DNA from: Dyella terrae
Lineage (GTDB): Bacteria > Pseudomonadota > Gammaproteobacteria > Xanthomonadales > Rhodanobacteraceae
NCBI RefSeq assembly: GCF_004322705.1
Contig: NZ_SIZZ01000003.1
Span: 1-64,000 of the forward strand
Reading direction: 5' to 3'
DNA length: 64,000 bases
Position numbers and translations under genes: made by a program. Positions 49,216-56,763 of this stretch are shown here, in pieces. Position 1 is the first letter of the stretch. Every line of letters begins with the position of its first letter. The notes below the pieces were generated by a model. That model did not search any database. It was not told the origin of the DNA and was given only the letters and a program-made list of their open reading frames with translations.

Positions 49216-49569
49216 GTTTCGTACTCCCGACGCACGCAGATCGAGTCGTCGTTTCGTGACCTGAAGTCGCATCGCTACGGGCAGGGTTTCGAAGACAGCC
49301 TGATCCGTGTTGGCAAGCGCATTGAAATCTTGCTTCTGGTCAACAGCCTGGCCGCCTTCGCCAGCTGGTTGGCGGGACTGGCATGCAACGCCTCAGGCCA
49401 TGCACACCGGTTGTCACCAACCTCATCAACAAGAAGGCCCTATTCGGTTCTTCGCGTCGGCAGGGAGGCGCTCGTCAGAGGCTGGCCAGCTGAGCCCACT
49501 GCAAAGTGACTGGAACGGTTGGTTAGGCTAGCGGCCGAGGTACTTGATCAGATGTGTTTGCCAGCGTGA
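49216..49569 (+). pseudogene. IS4-family transposase remnant (C-terminal, with in-frame stop)
   Basis: Only the C-terminal part of an IS4-family DDE transposase remains. The YREK signature Y-x2-R-x3-E-x6-K is intact in YSRRTQIESSFRDLK. Downstream, IEILLLVNSLAAFASWLAGL and VLRVGREALVRGWPAEP are family-typical. A TGA at 49507-49509 replaces what should be Trp in an AK-W-LERL context. The same frame then continues for 19 residues (LERLVRLAAEVLDQMCLPA) to a natural stop, so it is a nonsense mutation and not a frameshift. The 5' part, including the catalytic Asp residues, is missing. Confidence 0.8.
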
Positions 49570-49683
49570 ATTCGTGGGGAAACCTCAGACTCTGGCCCGG
49601 GTTTTCGACCACCCGGGTTTTGGAGACCTATTTGGCTCGGTTCAAGGCTCAGAATGAGTAAGTCCAGGTTGACTCGGGTCTAG

Positions 49684-50484
49684 CTATTGATCGCGCTTGT
49701 ACGCTCTCACTCCAACTTTAATTCGATCATCACCAATGATCTGAACGCTACCTAGTTCAGCATCCTTGAGGTCATCGTCTGAGCATGATTCGGAGTTCTC
49801 GGCACAATCAACCACAGTTGCGGTCAGGCGGAGAATTGGGTCGTTGCTCTCATCAAACGTTCCCTTCAATCTGCCATGCTCTTCATGTTCGACCGAGCTT
49901 GCATCCTTTCTGTTTGTCGATAGCGAATTGCAGACGGAACTCTGAGGGTTGGCGACGCTAAAGCCATGAAAATTTGGAGGGCTGTAATCAGCAACCAACT
50001 TCTGGCTAAAGGAGTATTTGCCAGAAGTTTCACCTTTGATGGAATCGAGACTCTCAAAAGTCACGGTCATTCGAGATTCCGTAAGCGATTTGCAGACCCC
50101 CGAATGATTGTTGTCAAACACAAGCGATGAATCGTTTCCCATCCATATCCATGCTCCATGGATTGCCGAGAACATCGATTCCAATTTTGCCTTTCGCTCC
50201 CTGCGGCGTTCTTCACTTAGCGCGAGCTCAGTCGCCAGCTTTTGCCTCCGCTCGGATTCGGCATCCAATCTTGTTTGCCCATTGTCTGGCATTTCCTTCG
50301 AAGCGGATTGCGTTTCTCGATCTACATGCGCGATTCGCTTATAGATACCCCAGGGGTCGATCTTATCGATCAGTGCGGTGACAGCACCGACAAGAACTGC
50401 CAAGGCGGCGACAAACGCTGCAACTCTACGAATTGTGGAGGTCACAGTAGTCGATCGCTGCCTCGATCCAGAATCGCGTGCCAT
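49684..50484 (-). CDS. Hypothetical membrane-anchored protein (266 aa)
   Basis: One N-terminal transmembrane helix (VAAFVAALAVLVGAVTALI, residues 21-39), then a charged coiled-coil stretch (LDAESERRQKLATELALSEE, near 73-92), then a beta-rich domain of about 150 residues with several Cys. It likely projects into the periplasm or stays cytoplasmic; topology is unclear. GAGGGGA precedes the ATG. Codon use is markedly less GC-biased than that of core genes, consistent with transfer. No family recognised. Confidence 0.6.
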   Translation of the reverse strand: MARDSGSRQRSTTVTSTIRRVAAFVAALAVLVGAVTALIDKIDPWGIYKRIAHVDRETQSASKEMPDNGQTRLDAESERRQKLATELALSEERRRERKAKLESMFSAIHGAWIWMGNDSSLVFDNNHSGVCKSLTESRMTVTFESLDSIKGETSGKYSFSQKLVADYSPPNFHGFSVANPQSSVCNSLSTNRKDASSVEHEEHGRLKGTFDESNDPILRLTATVVDCAENSESCSDDDLKDAELGSVQIIGDDRIKVGVRAYKRDQ

Positions 50485-50742
50485 GGCCGTTCCCCTCGTA
50501 TGAGCTTAAGTAGCCCAGCTCCCCTTGGCGCAGATTCTATCCATCTAGGCCTGGCCCGCCATTTGGCCATTAGTTATGGTCTGGCGAGCCTACATCAGAG
50601 GTTACGTTACCCTGGATGGAGACCTTTCGTTTGATATCTAGCCTGCCCGCATAAGTTGCGTGGCAAGCTCATTGGCCCGTAATTGGGCGATAACCAGTAA
50701 CGGGGCCAGGTTGAGCCACCCCCGATATCTCGGACGGGTTAA

Positions 50743-51603
50743 TTAAGCCACCGGCAGATTGTGTTCGTAGTCGACCGGCGATTGGTAGCTCAGACTGCTG
50801 TGCAGTCGCTGCCGGTTGTAGAAGACCTCGATGTAGTGGAAGACCTTTGCCTTTGCCGTGTCGATATCTTCAAACGATTCATGATGTGTGAGCTCCTGCT
50901 TGAGTGAGCTGAAGAAGCTTTCCATGACTGCGTTGTCATAGGGCATGCCTTTGCGGCTCATGCTCGGCGTGAGCCCGGCCTCACCCACGAGCTGCTGGTA
51001 CGCCTTGCTGGTGTACTGGGATCCCTGATCGCTATGGTGGATCGTTCCGCATGCGGGCAGGCGACGGGCTAGTGCCATCTGCAGGGCGTTGATGGCCAAG
51101 GCCTGACCCGGACTGGCGCTCATGGCCCAGCCCACGATGCGGCGACTGTGAAGATCCAGCACTGCGGCCAGATACAGCCAGCCCTGACGCGTGGGGATGT
51201 TGGTGATGTCGGCGACCCAAACGCGGTCGATCGGATCGCTGGCAAACGGCCAAGCCAAGCGGTTGGGTGCGGCCGGCACGCGTTGATATGGCCCGCGTTG
51301 GCGTATGTACCGTCGACGTCGACGACTCACAATGACGTTGGCATGCCGAAGGCGCTGTACCCGATTCCGCCCACACGTTTCACCTCGAAGCCTCAGCGCG
51401 CGCCACATCCGCTCGGTGCCGTATGCCTCGTGCGTGTCCTGATGCAGCGCTTGGATACATCCAAGAAGCCGTTGGTTGTCGACTTCACGGTCGCTCGGTC
51501 GGTGCTCGTGCCAGGCATAGAAGCCACTCGGCGACACGTCCAGCGCTCGGTACAATGTCCGCACGCCAAAAGCACGCTCGCCTTCCATCCAGGCGTACTT
51601 CAC
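50743..51603 (-). CDS. IS3-family transposase OrfB (DDE domain)
   Basis: 286 residues with the rve integrase core. The DDE triad is visible: Asp132 in WVADITNIPT, Asp192 in HHSDQGSQYTS and Glu228 in NAVMESFF, with the D-35-E spacing of the family. It is produced as OrfAB by -1 frameshifting on the A7G slippery run at 51632-51639 near the end of orfA. The frame begins 4 nt inside orfA. Confidence 0.92.
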   Translation of the reverse strand: MKYAWMEGERAFGVRTLYRALDVSPSGFYAWHEHRPSDREVDNQRLLGCIQALHQDTHEAYGTERMWRALRLRGETCGRNRVQRLRHANVIVSRRRRRYIRQRGPYQRVPAAPNRLAWPFASDPIDRVWVADITNIPTRQGWLYLAAVLDLHSRRIVGWAMSASPGQALAINALQMALARRLPACGTIHHSDQGSQYTSKAYQQLVGEAGLTPSMSRKGMPYDNAVMESFFSSLKQELTHHESFEDIDTAKAKVFHYIEVFYNRQRLHSSLSYQSPVDYEHNLPVA

Positions 51604-51893
51604 GGCAGCTCTCGCGCGAAGTACGCCGCCGCTTTTTTTAGGATCTCGTTCTCTTCCTTCAAGCGCGCGATTTCGCGCTTGAGCGTACTCAGCTCGTCCT
51701 GGCCGGCCTTAGGTCGGCCGCTTCCTCGAAAGGCCTGCTGACCTTTGGTTCGCTCATCGAGAGACCACTTGTACAGCCGGTTGCGAGGAATACCCAACTC
51801 CCTCGCTACCACCGCCGCCGGCTTTCCACTGGTTCTCATCAGCCGAAGGGCTTCACGCTTGAACTCGGGGCTGAACGTCTGGCGCTTCTCCAT
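51600..51893 (-). CDS. IS3-family transposase OrfA (helix-turn-helix)
   Basis: 97 residues. The helix-turn-helix (FSPEFKREALRLMRTSGKPA, then VARELGIPRNRLYKW) is followed by a leucine zipper (LSTLKREIARLKEENEILKK) used for multimerisation. The C-terminal KKAAAYFARELP lies over the slippery sequence for programmed frameshifting into orfB. Confidence 0.92.
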   Translation of the reverse strand: MEKRQTFSPEFKREALRLMRTSGKPAAVVARELGIPRNRLYKWSLDERTKGQQAFRGSGRPKAGQDELSTLKREIARLKEENEILKKAAAYFARELP

Positions 51894-52008
51894 AGAACAC
51901 CTCCGTGCGAGGATTTTGCTCGCTTTTCAGGTGTCCGTGAAATCGGGGGGTAGTCCAATCTGGCCCCGTTATTGGCACTCTGATCCCGGTCGTGGCCCCG
52001 TCATTGAC

Positions 52009-52536
52009 TCAACCAGAGACGACAGTTCCGTCGTCATTTTTTCCGCCGGGATCCCATCGCTGCAGGCGCTCCGAGACTTCATTCCTTGGTAGGCGACAAC
52101 GTCGGTGGCTCGAAATCTGGAGAAGCGCCGCATGGAGATCAGCAGGCGATACATGGCTGCTCGCTTCAAGGTGATCCAATACCCAGAAAAGCCCCCGAAC
52201 ATCCACCCCTTTTGCCTTGGCTTCGTCACGCAGTGCCCCGTCCCCGGCTAACAAGACATGTTCTTTGCGCAGCGCGCAAACTAACGCAGAGCAATCTGGC
52301 ACTGACAAACTGCTCCGGGAAGCTCGAATGGCTTGCACGAGCAACATTTCACATCCGCTAAGGGTCAGCACACCGAGGCCAAGCTTCCTCAAGTAGGGGC
52401 CATTCGTGTCTTCGAGCTCCTTCTGGTAGAGAAAATCCGGCACTACGAATGTGAGGCCACTGGAGAAGACCTGCTCTAAGAGCTGTCCTCTCTCAAGGTC
52501 AATCAGCACTGAAGTGTCAGACACCAGAATCGCCAT
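52009..52536 (-). CDS. PIN-domain protein (candidate toxin ribonuclease)
   Basis: 175 residues. The PIN signature acids are in place: Asp7 (VSDTSVLIDL), Glu40 (YQKELED), Asp81 (VPDCSALV) and Asp99 (AGDGALRDEA). PIN domains are Mg-dependent RNases and the commonest type II toxins. It begins 4 nt after the XRE-ImmA gene stop, with AAAGGA before the ATG. The last 50 residues lie outside the PIN fold and end 34 bp from the IS3 terminal repeat, so its 3' end was probably close to or altered by IS insertion. Partnership with the upstream gene is inferred. Confidence 0.7.
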   Translation of the reverse strand: MAILVSDTSVLIDLERGQLLEQVFSSGLTFVVPDFLYQKELEDTNGPYLRKLGLGVLTLSGCEMLLVQAIRASRSSLSVPDCSALVCALRKEHVLLAGDGALRDEAKAKGVDVRGLFWVLDHLEASSHVSPADLHAALLQISSHRRCRLPRNEVSERLQRWDPGGKNDDGTVVSG

Positions 52537-52540
52537 TCCT

Positions 52541-53611
52541 TTAAGCCTCTTGCGCCGTCAGACGTTCTTCAAGCTCTCGAATATTGGTGCGCAGAAGCTC
52601 GGCAGCTTTGGCCATAGAGATAGCGCCTTCCGAAATGGCCCGCATACAAAGCCGCTCCATTCGCTGTGGCGCCTCCGGCGCTAGGGTCCCTGGTTCAGTA
52701 GAGCCCAGGGAGTTCCACCCCAGTGCTTTGATCTGACCAAAAAGGCGGCCGTACAAAGCCTTCGAAATCGCCCCGATCTGAGAACACCGCACAATCAGAG
52801 AGGCGATGCTCACCTTGAAGATCTTCTTGAGCTCGGTGAGCTCTCCCAAAGAAATGGCCGTTCGATGTCCCCCGAGTAGCTTCAGGAGGATCTCTTTCGC
52901 CATTAAAAACGCGCCTGCAAATCGATCCGCTGCCCTCTCTTGATCTTGATCGCTCAAGCCAATTGGACTTAGAACCAGATGGGCGAGTTCATGAGCCATC
53001 GTGAACCGTTGCCGCTCTCCGTTATGCGCCTTATTCACAACGATGATCGGCAAGTCGGGAATGTCAGTCGCTTTAATGAAAGCCTTGGAACCCGAAACGT
53101 CTACCGGAAGATCCAAGGAGACAACCTTGACCCCCTTGTCTTCTAAGAGCTCAGCCATGTTCTGAATGGGATCAATGCCGAGCTTCCAGACCTCGCGCAA
53201 TTTCTCAGCTGCGCTTTCCGCAGCCTCGATGCAATCGATCGTGAATTCTGCACATTTCAATGCCGTCCACTCATCGTGGATATCTGGCATCAATTCCTCG
53301 AGCTCTAGATACCTTTCTATATGGTCAAGAACCGCCGCTCCCACAGCCTTTTCGTCTTTTGCCCCGGCCTGAGGCGCCTTCCGGAAGTCGACGCCGCAAA
53401 GTTCAATTTCCCTAGTACTTAGCAGATAGTCAGTGCTCACTCGTAAAGCCTTGGCCAAGGCTAGAAGCGCCGATGAGCCAGGCATCATCTCGTCACGCTC
53501 GTACTTGCCAATCGCTTGAGCCGAAACCTCGTTTTTGATGACTGCTTCGAGGTCCCTAAGAGATAGCCCTGCGGCTTCTCTTGCCCTCTTCAGTCGCTTA
53601 CCGATCATCAC
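52541..53611 (-). CDS. XRE helix-turn-helix regulator fused to ImmA/IrrE zinc peptidase
   Basis: 356 residues. The N-terminal XRE domain (GKRLKRAREAAGLSLRDLEA, residues 4-23 and on to 65) binds DNA. The M78 peptidase domain has HELAH at 207-211 and the downstream Glu in QERAADRFAGAFLM. Proteins of this type cleave or inactivate repressors (ImmA of ICEBs1, IrrE/DdrO) or act as antitoxins. The gene is the first of a two-gene unit with the PIN protein and faces a dyad in its own promoter. Antitoxin/regulator role is inferred. Confidence 0.82.
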   Translation of the reverse strand: MMIGKRLKRAREAAGLSLRDLEAVIKNEVSAQAIGKYERDEMMPGSSALLALAKALRVSTDYLLSTREIELCGVDFRKAPQAGAKDEKAVGAAVLDHIERYLELEELMPDIHDEWTALKCAEFTIDCIEAAESAAEKLREVWKLGIDPIQNMAELLEDKGVKVVSLDLPVDVSGSKAFIKATDIPDLPIIVVNKAHNGERQRFTMAHELAHLVLSPIGLSDQDQERAADRFAGAFLMAKEILLKLLGGHRTAISLGELTELKKIFKVSIASLIVRCSQIGAISKALYGRLFGQIKALGWNSLGSTEPGTLAPEAPQRMERLCMRAISEGAISMAKAAELLRTNIRELEERLTAQEA

Positions 53612-53627
53612 TCCTCCTCAATCGTCA

Positions 53628-53664
53628 GTTTACAGATTGACGATATTAATCATAGTTTGTAAAC
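53628..53664. promoter_or_regulatory. Operator-like dyad upstream of the XRE-ImmA gene
   Basis: GTTTACA (53628-53634) and TGTAAAC (53658-53664) are inverted across an AT-rich 23-bp spacer containing GACGATATTAAT. Position directly before the start (53611) suits autoregulation by the XRE domain. Confidence 0.65.
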
Positions 53665-53824
53665 TCAGCATCGTCAACAGGCCGTCAAAACAAAAAAAGC
53701 CGCAAAATCAATTGGTTGGATGAATGCGCGCGATCCAGCGGCCCAGGCAAGGCTTGGGCGCAGACAACTTCAACCGTGGGTTCTATCTATAGGGAGGAGG
53801 GAATTTGAAGACGTACAAATAGAA

Positions 53825-53854
53825 ACGGCCGAGCACGAAAACGCACTCGGCCGT
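53825..53854. other. Hairpin in the leader of the ubiquitin-like operon
   Basis: ACGGCCGAG-cacgaaaacgca-CTCGGCCGT is a 9-bp perfect stem 128 bp before the Ubl start. Between 53665 and 53981 no gene was recognised. The hairpin may be a leader structure or a terminator insulating the PIN/XRE unit from the operon. Confidence 0.45.
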
Positions 53855-53981
53855 GGGTGAACGAGCGATGCGGCTACTCGTCCGGTTTGGCGACCACGAT
53901 TCTCCGCACGCTCCGCCGCCCAGTCAAGCGCCGAGCTCTGCTGACACAAGTCGGCAGGCCCCTTGTTACTGGAGAATCGAC

Positions 53982-54284
53982 ATGACCGACGCTGTTCATT
54001 CTGCTGAGAAGCCGCTGGATCAGTACCTGATCCTTCATGTGCGTTACCTGGGCGCACATCACCAGTTCGTGGACGATGGAGCGGCACGCACGGAGACGCT
54101 GGCCGCGCTCATGCCGCGCGTCCTCGAGTACTTCCACCTCGGTGATCCTGCAGGCCATCAAAAGGTCTACATGTTTGCCCACGACGGTGAAGTGCTGAGG
54201 AACCCCTCTACCACCCTGGGAGAAATCGCCAAGGGGCATGAGAAGTTGAAGCTCGACCTCGTCGAACAGTTCGAGCAGGGCTGA
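53982..54284 (+). CDS. Ubiquitin-like modifier protein (beta-grasp)
   Basis: 100 residues. The secondary-structure pattern fits a single beta-grasp fold: strand YLILHVRYLG, an intervening helix TLAALMPRVLEYFHL, strand KVYMFAHDGEVLR and a final LKLDLVEQFEQG. The protein ends directly in Gly100, the state needed for activation by an E1 without prior trimming. It is the first gene of a four-gene operon with E2-like, JAMM and E1-like proteins, which is the main support for the ubiquitin-like call, as similarity alone is weak. GGAG lies 7 nt before the ATG. The next gene starts 4 nt after its stop. Confidence 0.72.
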   Translation: MTDAVHSAEKPLDQYLILHVRYLGAHHQFVDDGAARTETLAALMPRVLEYFHLGDPAGHQKVYMFAHDGEVLRNPSTTLGEIAKGHEKLKLDLVEQFEQG

Positions 54285-54288
54285 TGCC

Positions 54289-54732
54289 ATGGCCTCGTCC
54301 TTCGAGCTCAGTCTTTTCGAGCAGGAACTGATCGAGGTCAAGGCGTTGCCGGAAGCAGCTCGATGGACCCTCGAGCGGGACGATACCGTCCCGCTCGGGC
54401 TTCGAGCCCTGATGCATCCTGCGAAGCATCCCTCTGACCGTTACATGGCCCAGCTTCACTGGGGCGGCCTGTTCAACCCTGCATCTCTGAAGTTCTTGAA
54501 TCTTGAAACCAGGGCGGATAACGACCCTACTGCGTGGCCTCAATGCTACGGCTTCAGGCCGGCCAATTTGGACGCATGCGTGTCCTGGACGCAGGAGGGG
54601 CACCGGTTGCATCCGGAATGGGCGCAATCCGGGCGGGCGGCATTTCGTCAGCCCGAGCGTCCTGTTCGATTTGCCCTGCTCCAACTCCAGCACGAATTGG
54701 ACACTACTTATGTGGGTAGGGGGCGAGCATGA
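54289..54732 (+). CDS. E2-like ubiquitin-conjugating protein
   Basis: 147 residues. The segment RYMAQLHWGGLFNPASLKFL resembles the beta strands of the UBC fold. Cys97 in DACVSWTQEGHRLHPEW is the candidate catalytic cysteine, followed by a Trp-rich loop and a helix LLQLQHELDTT, which mirrors the ICL-W-P-helix order of E2 enzymes. Cys86 is the only other cysteine. It would accept the Ubl from the E1 and pass it to a target. The ATG overlaps nothing upstream, and its stop overlaps the JAMM gene start by 4 nt. Call rests on operon context plus this local pattern. Confidence 0.62.
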   Translation: MASSFELSLFEQELIEVKALPEAARWTLERDDTVPLGLRALMHPAKHPSDRYMAQLHWGGLFNPASLKFLNLETRADNDPTAWPQCYGFRPANLDACVSWTQEGHRLHPEWAQSGRAAFRQPERPVRFALLQLQHELDTTYVGRGRA

Positions 54733-55244
54733 GTATGGCCCAATGGATCCTCCCCTCAGACCTCCTCGCCAAGTCCGTTCGCTTCATGCTGCCTCATGGT
54801 TTACATGGCAATGAAGGGCTGGTTCTTTGGTTTGGCCGAAGGATCGGCGAAGGCACGGTGGAGGTTACTCATGCCGTGGAGCCACGCGGATCAGGAATCA
54901 CAAGGTCGCCGCTGCATTTGAGTCTGTCGCTCCGCGCTATGAACACGCTCAGCGATCTAGGCGAGTCAATCGACCGCTATCTTGTTGGGCAAATTCACTC
55001 GCATCCCGGAACATTCATCGACCTTTCCGCAGTCGACCGGGCCCGGGGCATAAGAATCCAAGACTACCTGTCCGTTGTCTGTCCTCACTACGCGCAGGAC
55101 CCAAGCACCGGTCTGGAAGACTGCGGGTGGCATGAGTTCACACAGGGGCGGTACCGCCGACTTGCACCGGTCGAATTTTCACGACGAATTGTGCAGTCGG
55201 GCCCAACCGCCAACGATATGCACGTGGAGGTCAGACATGATTGA
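54729..55244 (+). CDS. JAMM/JAB metalloprotease (deubiquitinase-like)
   Basis: 171 residues. The complete JAMM zinc motif is visible: Glu29 (NEGLVLWFG) and H-S-H-P-x6-S-x2-D at 90-103 (HSHPGTFIDLSAVD). Such enzymes cleave Ubl-target isopeptide bonds or trim Ubl precursors. Since the Ubl here already ends in Gly, removal of conjugates is the likelier job. The ATG overlaps the E2-like stop by 4 nt and the stop overlaps the E1-like start by 8 nt. Confidence 0.85.
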   Translation: MSMAQWILPSDLLAKSVRFMLPHGLHGNEGLVLWFGRRIGEGTVEVTHAVEPRGSGITRSPLHLSLSLRAMNTLSDLGESIDRYLVGQIHSHPGTFIDLSAVDRARGIRIQDYLSVVCPHYAQDPSTGLEDCGWHEFTQGRYRRLAPVEFSRRIVQSGPTANDMHVEVRHD

Positions 55245-56763
55245 CCAAGACAAGGCAGCGAGCAGACCCATGGCTGTAGCAGCAGCACTGACTGGCCGCT
55301 CAATCGACGATATGGCGTTCCATGAACAGCTTGTTGTGCTTACGGGAGAGCTGCGCGCCCTAAGGACTCCCAACGGGCGTTGGATCTTCGTGGACGCCGT
55401 TCGCCTTCTCCTACGCGTCGCGGGGAAACTGTTGATCGATATTCCAGAAGGCTTGGACGATCTAACGCAGGAAGTGCGCCAGATATGTGAGACCTGCTAC
55501 GTCCGACAGCAGCCGACTATTCGTATCGGCCAACTCGACAGCGATCTATCAGATGCCAAGGCTATTCTCAACATCGGTTGCCAACCGCGATCGGGAGCCC
55601 CGTGCGTTTCTGTGAGCGCAAACGGATGGCTCTGTCGCGCGACGTCCGGCCCCGCGTCTCTTGATGGCGACTTTTCTCAAGCCAATCCGATATCCAGCCT
55701 TTTCGCCGCATCGATCGGTGTGTCGGAGGTCTTTAAACGTCTTATTGAAATGAGTGATGACATATCGCCACCGATCGAGAACATGACGTTCTCCCTATTC
55801 GACCATTCGGATGATCCCGGGGACATTGGCCCTACGCTGCCGAGCACGCTGGAGATCCCCAACACTCTCCTTGTAGGTGGCGGTGCCATAGGCTCAGGCG
55901 TCGCGCTCTTAGCGGCTCAGCTTGCTCTTCGAGGCAAATTGCACGTCGTTGACAAGCAACAGTACGCGGACGAAAACATGGGGACCTGTGTTCTTATGGA
56001 ACGCAACGGCTGGTCCAAGCGAGGCAAGGCCGCACGATTGGCCGAGTGGATCTCGGACAATGGATCAGCGACCGCATCTGGTGAGAGAGACTTCATCGCC
56101 GATGCCGCCAGCCGCGAGACGTGCCAGGCGCTCGCCCCTAGCGTTGTCATCAATGGCCTTGACGACGTTGTAGCCCGCCATGATGCGCAGATGCTCTGGC
56201 CTGACATCATTCTGGACGGAGGTATAAACAACCTGGGTGCCGCAGTCGTTCAGCATCGACTCGACAATCTTGGCAAAGCTTGTCTAAGGTGCACGTTCAA
56301 GCTCCCTGAGGTTGATACCCACGCAATGCAGGCCGATCTGACCGGCCTGGATATCAGAGCGCTCATTGAGCCAGGCCGGCAATTGACCGCAGAGGATCTC
56401 GAAAGCGCCGCGCCGGATAAACGAGAGCGGCTCCGCAAGCAGATGTCGGAAGGCAAGACCATATGCTCGATCGTCAGCGAGGCAGCCATGGCGCGGCTCG
56501 GCGTCAACTTGGACGCTGAGTTCAGGCCGTCGGTACCTTTCGTAGCCACTGCTGCGGCAAGCCTTGTGATGGCCGAGTTTGCCAAATACCTACTCAATCC
56601 AAGCGCCGCCTACCACCAAACAACCGTCTTTGGCAGCCTATTCTTGGGTGCGACGAGCTCAGCAAGAATCAATCGCGCGGCAGATCCAAGCTGCCTCTGC
56701 GTCATCCATCGTGAGACCATCCTTTCCTCAAAAGTTCGACTGAGGCAGCATCTTGAAGTCTAG
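55237..56763 (+). CDS. E1-like ubiquitin-activating enzyme (ThiF/HesA fold)
   Basis: 508 residues. The adenylating Rossmann fold is in the second half: NTLLVGGGAIGSGVALLA (209-226), Asp239 (HVVDKQQYADENMG), Lys264 region KRGKAARLAEWI and INGLDDVVARHDA. Zinc ligands are CLRC (349-352) and CLC (486-488). Cys410 in GKTICSIVSEAA is the candidate thioester cysteine. The usual Arg after the Asn of this loop is absent (ENMGTCVL). Residues 105-170 contain NPISSLFAASIGVSEVFKRL, echoing VPFVATAAASLVMAEFAKYL at 433-452, suggesting a degenerate first adenylation domain. GGAGG precedes the ATG. Confidence 0.82.
   Translation: MIDQDKAASRPMAVAAALTGRSIDDMAFHEQLVVLTGELRALRTPNGRWIFVDAVRLLLRVAGKLLIDIPEGLDDLTQEVRQICETCYVRQQPTIRIGQLDSDLSDAKAILNIGCQPRSGAPCVSVSANGWLCRATSGPASLDGDFSQANPISSLFAASIGVSEVFKRLIEMSDDISPPIENMTFSLFDHSDDPGDIGPTLPSTLEIPNTLLVGGGAIGSGVALLAAQLALRGKLHVVDKQQYADENMGTCVLMERNGWSKRGKAARLAEWISDNGSATASGERDFIADAASRETCQALAPSVVINGLDDVVARHDAQMLWPDIILDGGINNLGAAVVQHRLDNLGKACLRCTFKLPEVDTHAMQADLTGLDIRALIEPGRQLTAEDLESAAPDKRERLRKQMSEGKTICSIVSEAAMARLGVNLDAEFRPSVPFVATAAASLVMAEFAKYLLNPSAAYHQTTVFGSLFLGATSSARINRAADPSCLCVIHRETILSSKVRLRQHLEV

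Larger units (their letters stand above)
50694..51975 (-). mobile_element. IS3-family insertion sequence with long imperfect terminal repeats
   Basis: A transposase pair orfA/orfB lies inside imperfect terminal inverted repeats of about 42 bp. The left copy (50694 onward) reads CCAGTAACGGGGCCAG, and the right copy, read inward on the other strand, CCAATAACGGGGCCAG; both continue into ACCCCC(C)GAT-TC-CGGAC. A shorter choice of ends near 50712 and 51950 is also possible. Target duplication not identified. Both genes appear intact, so the element may be active. Confidence 0.75.
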
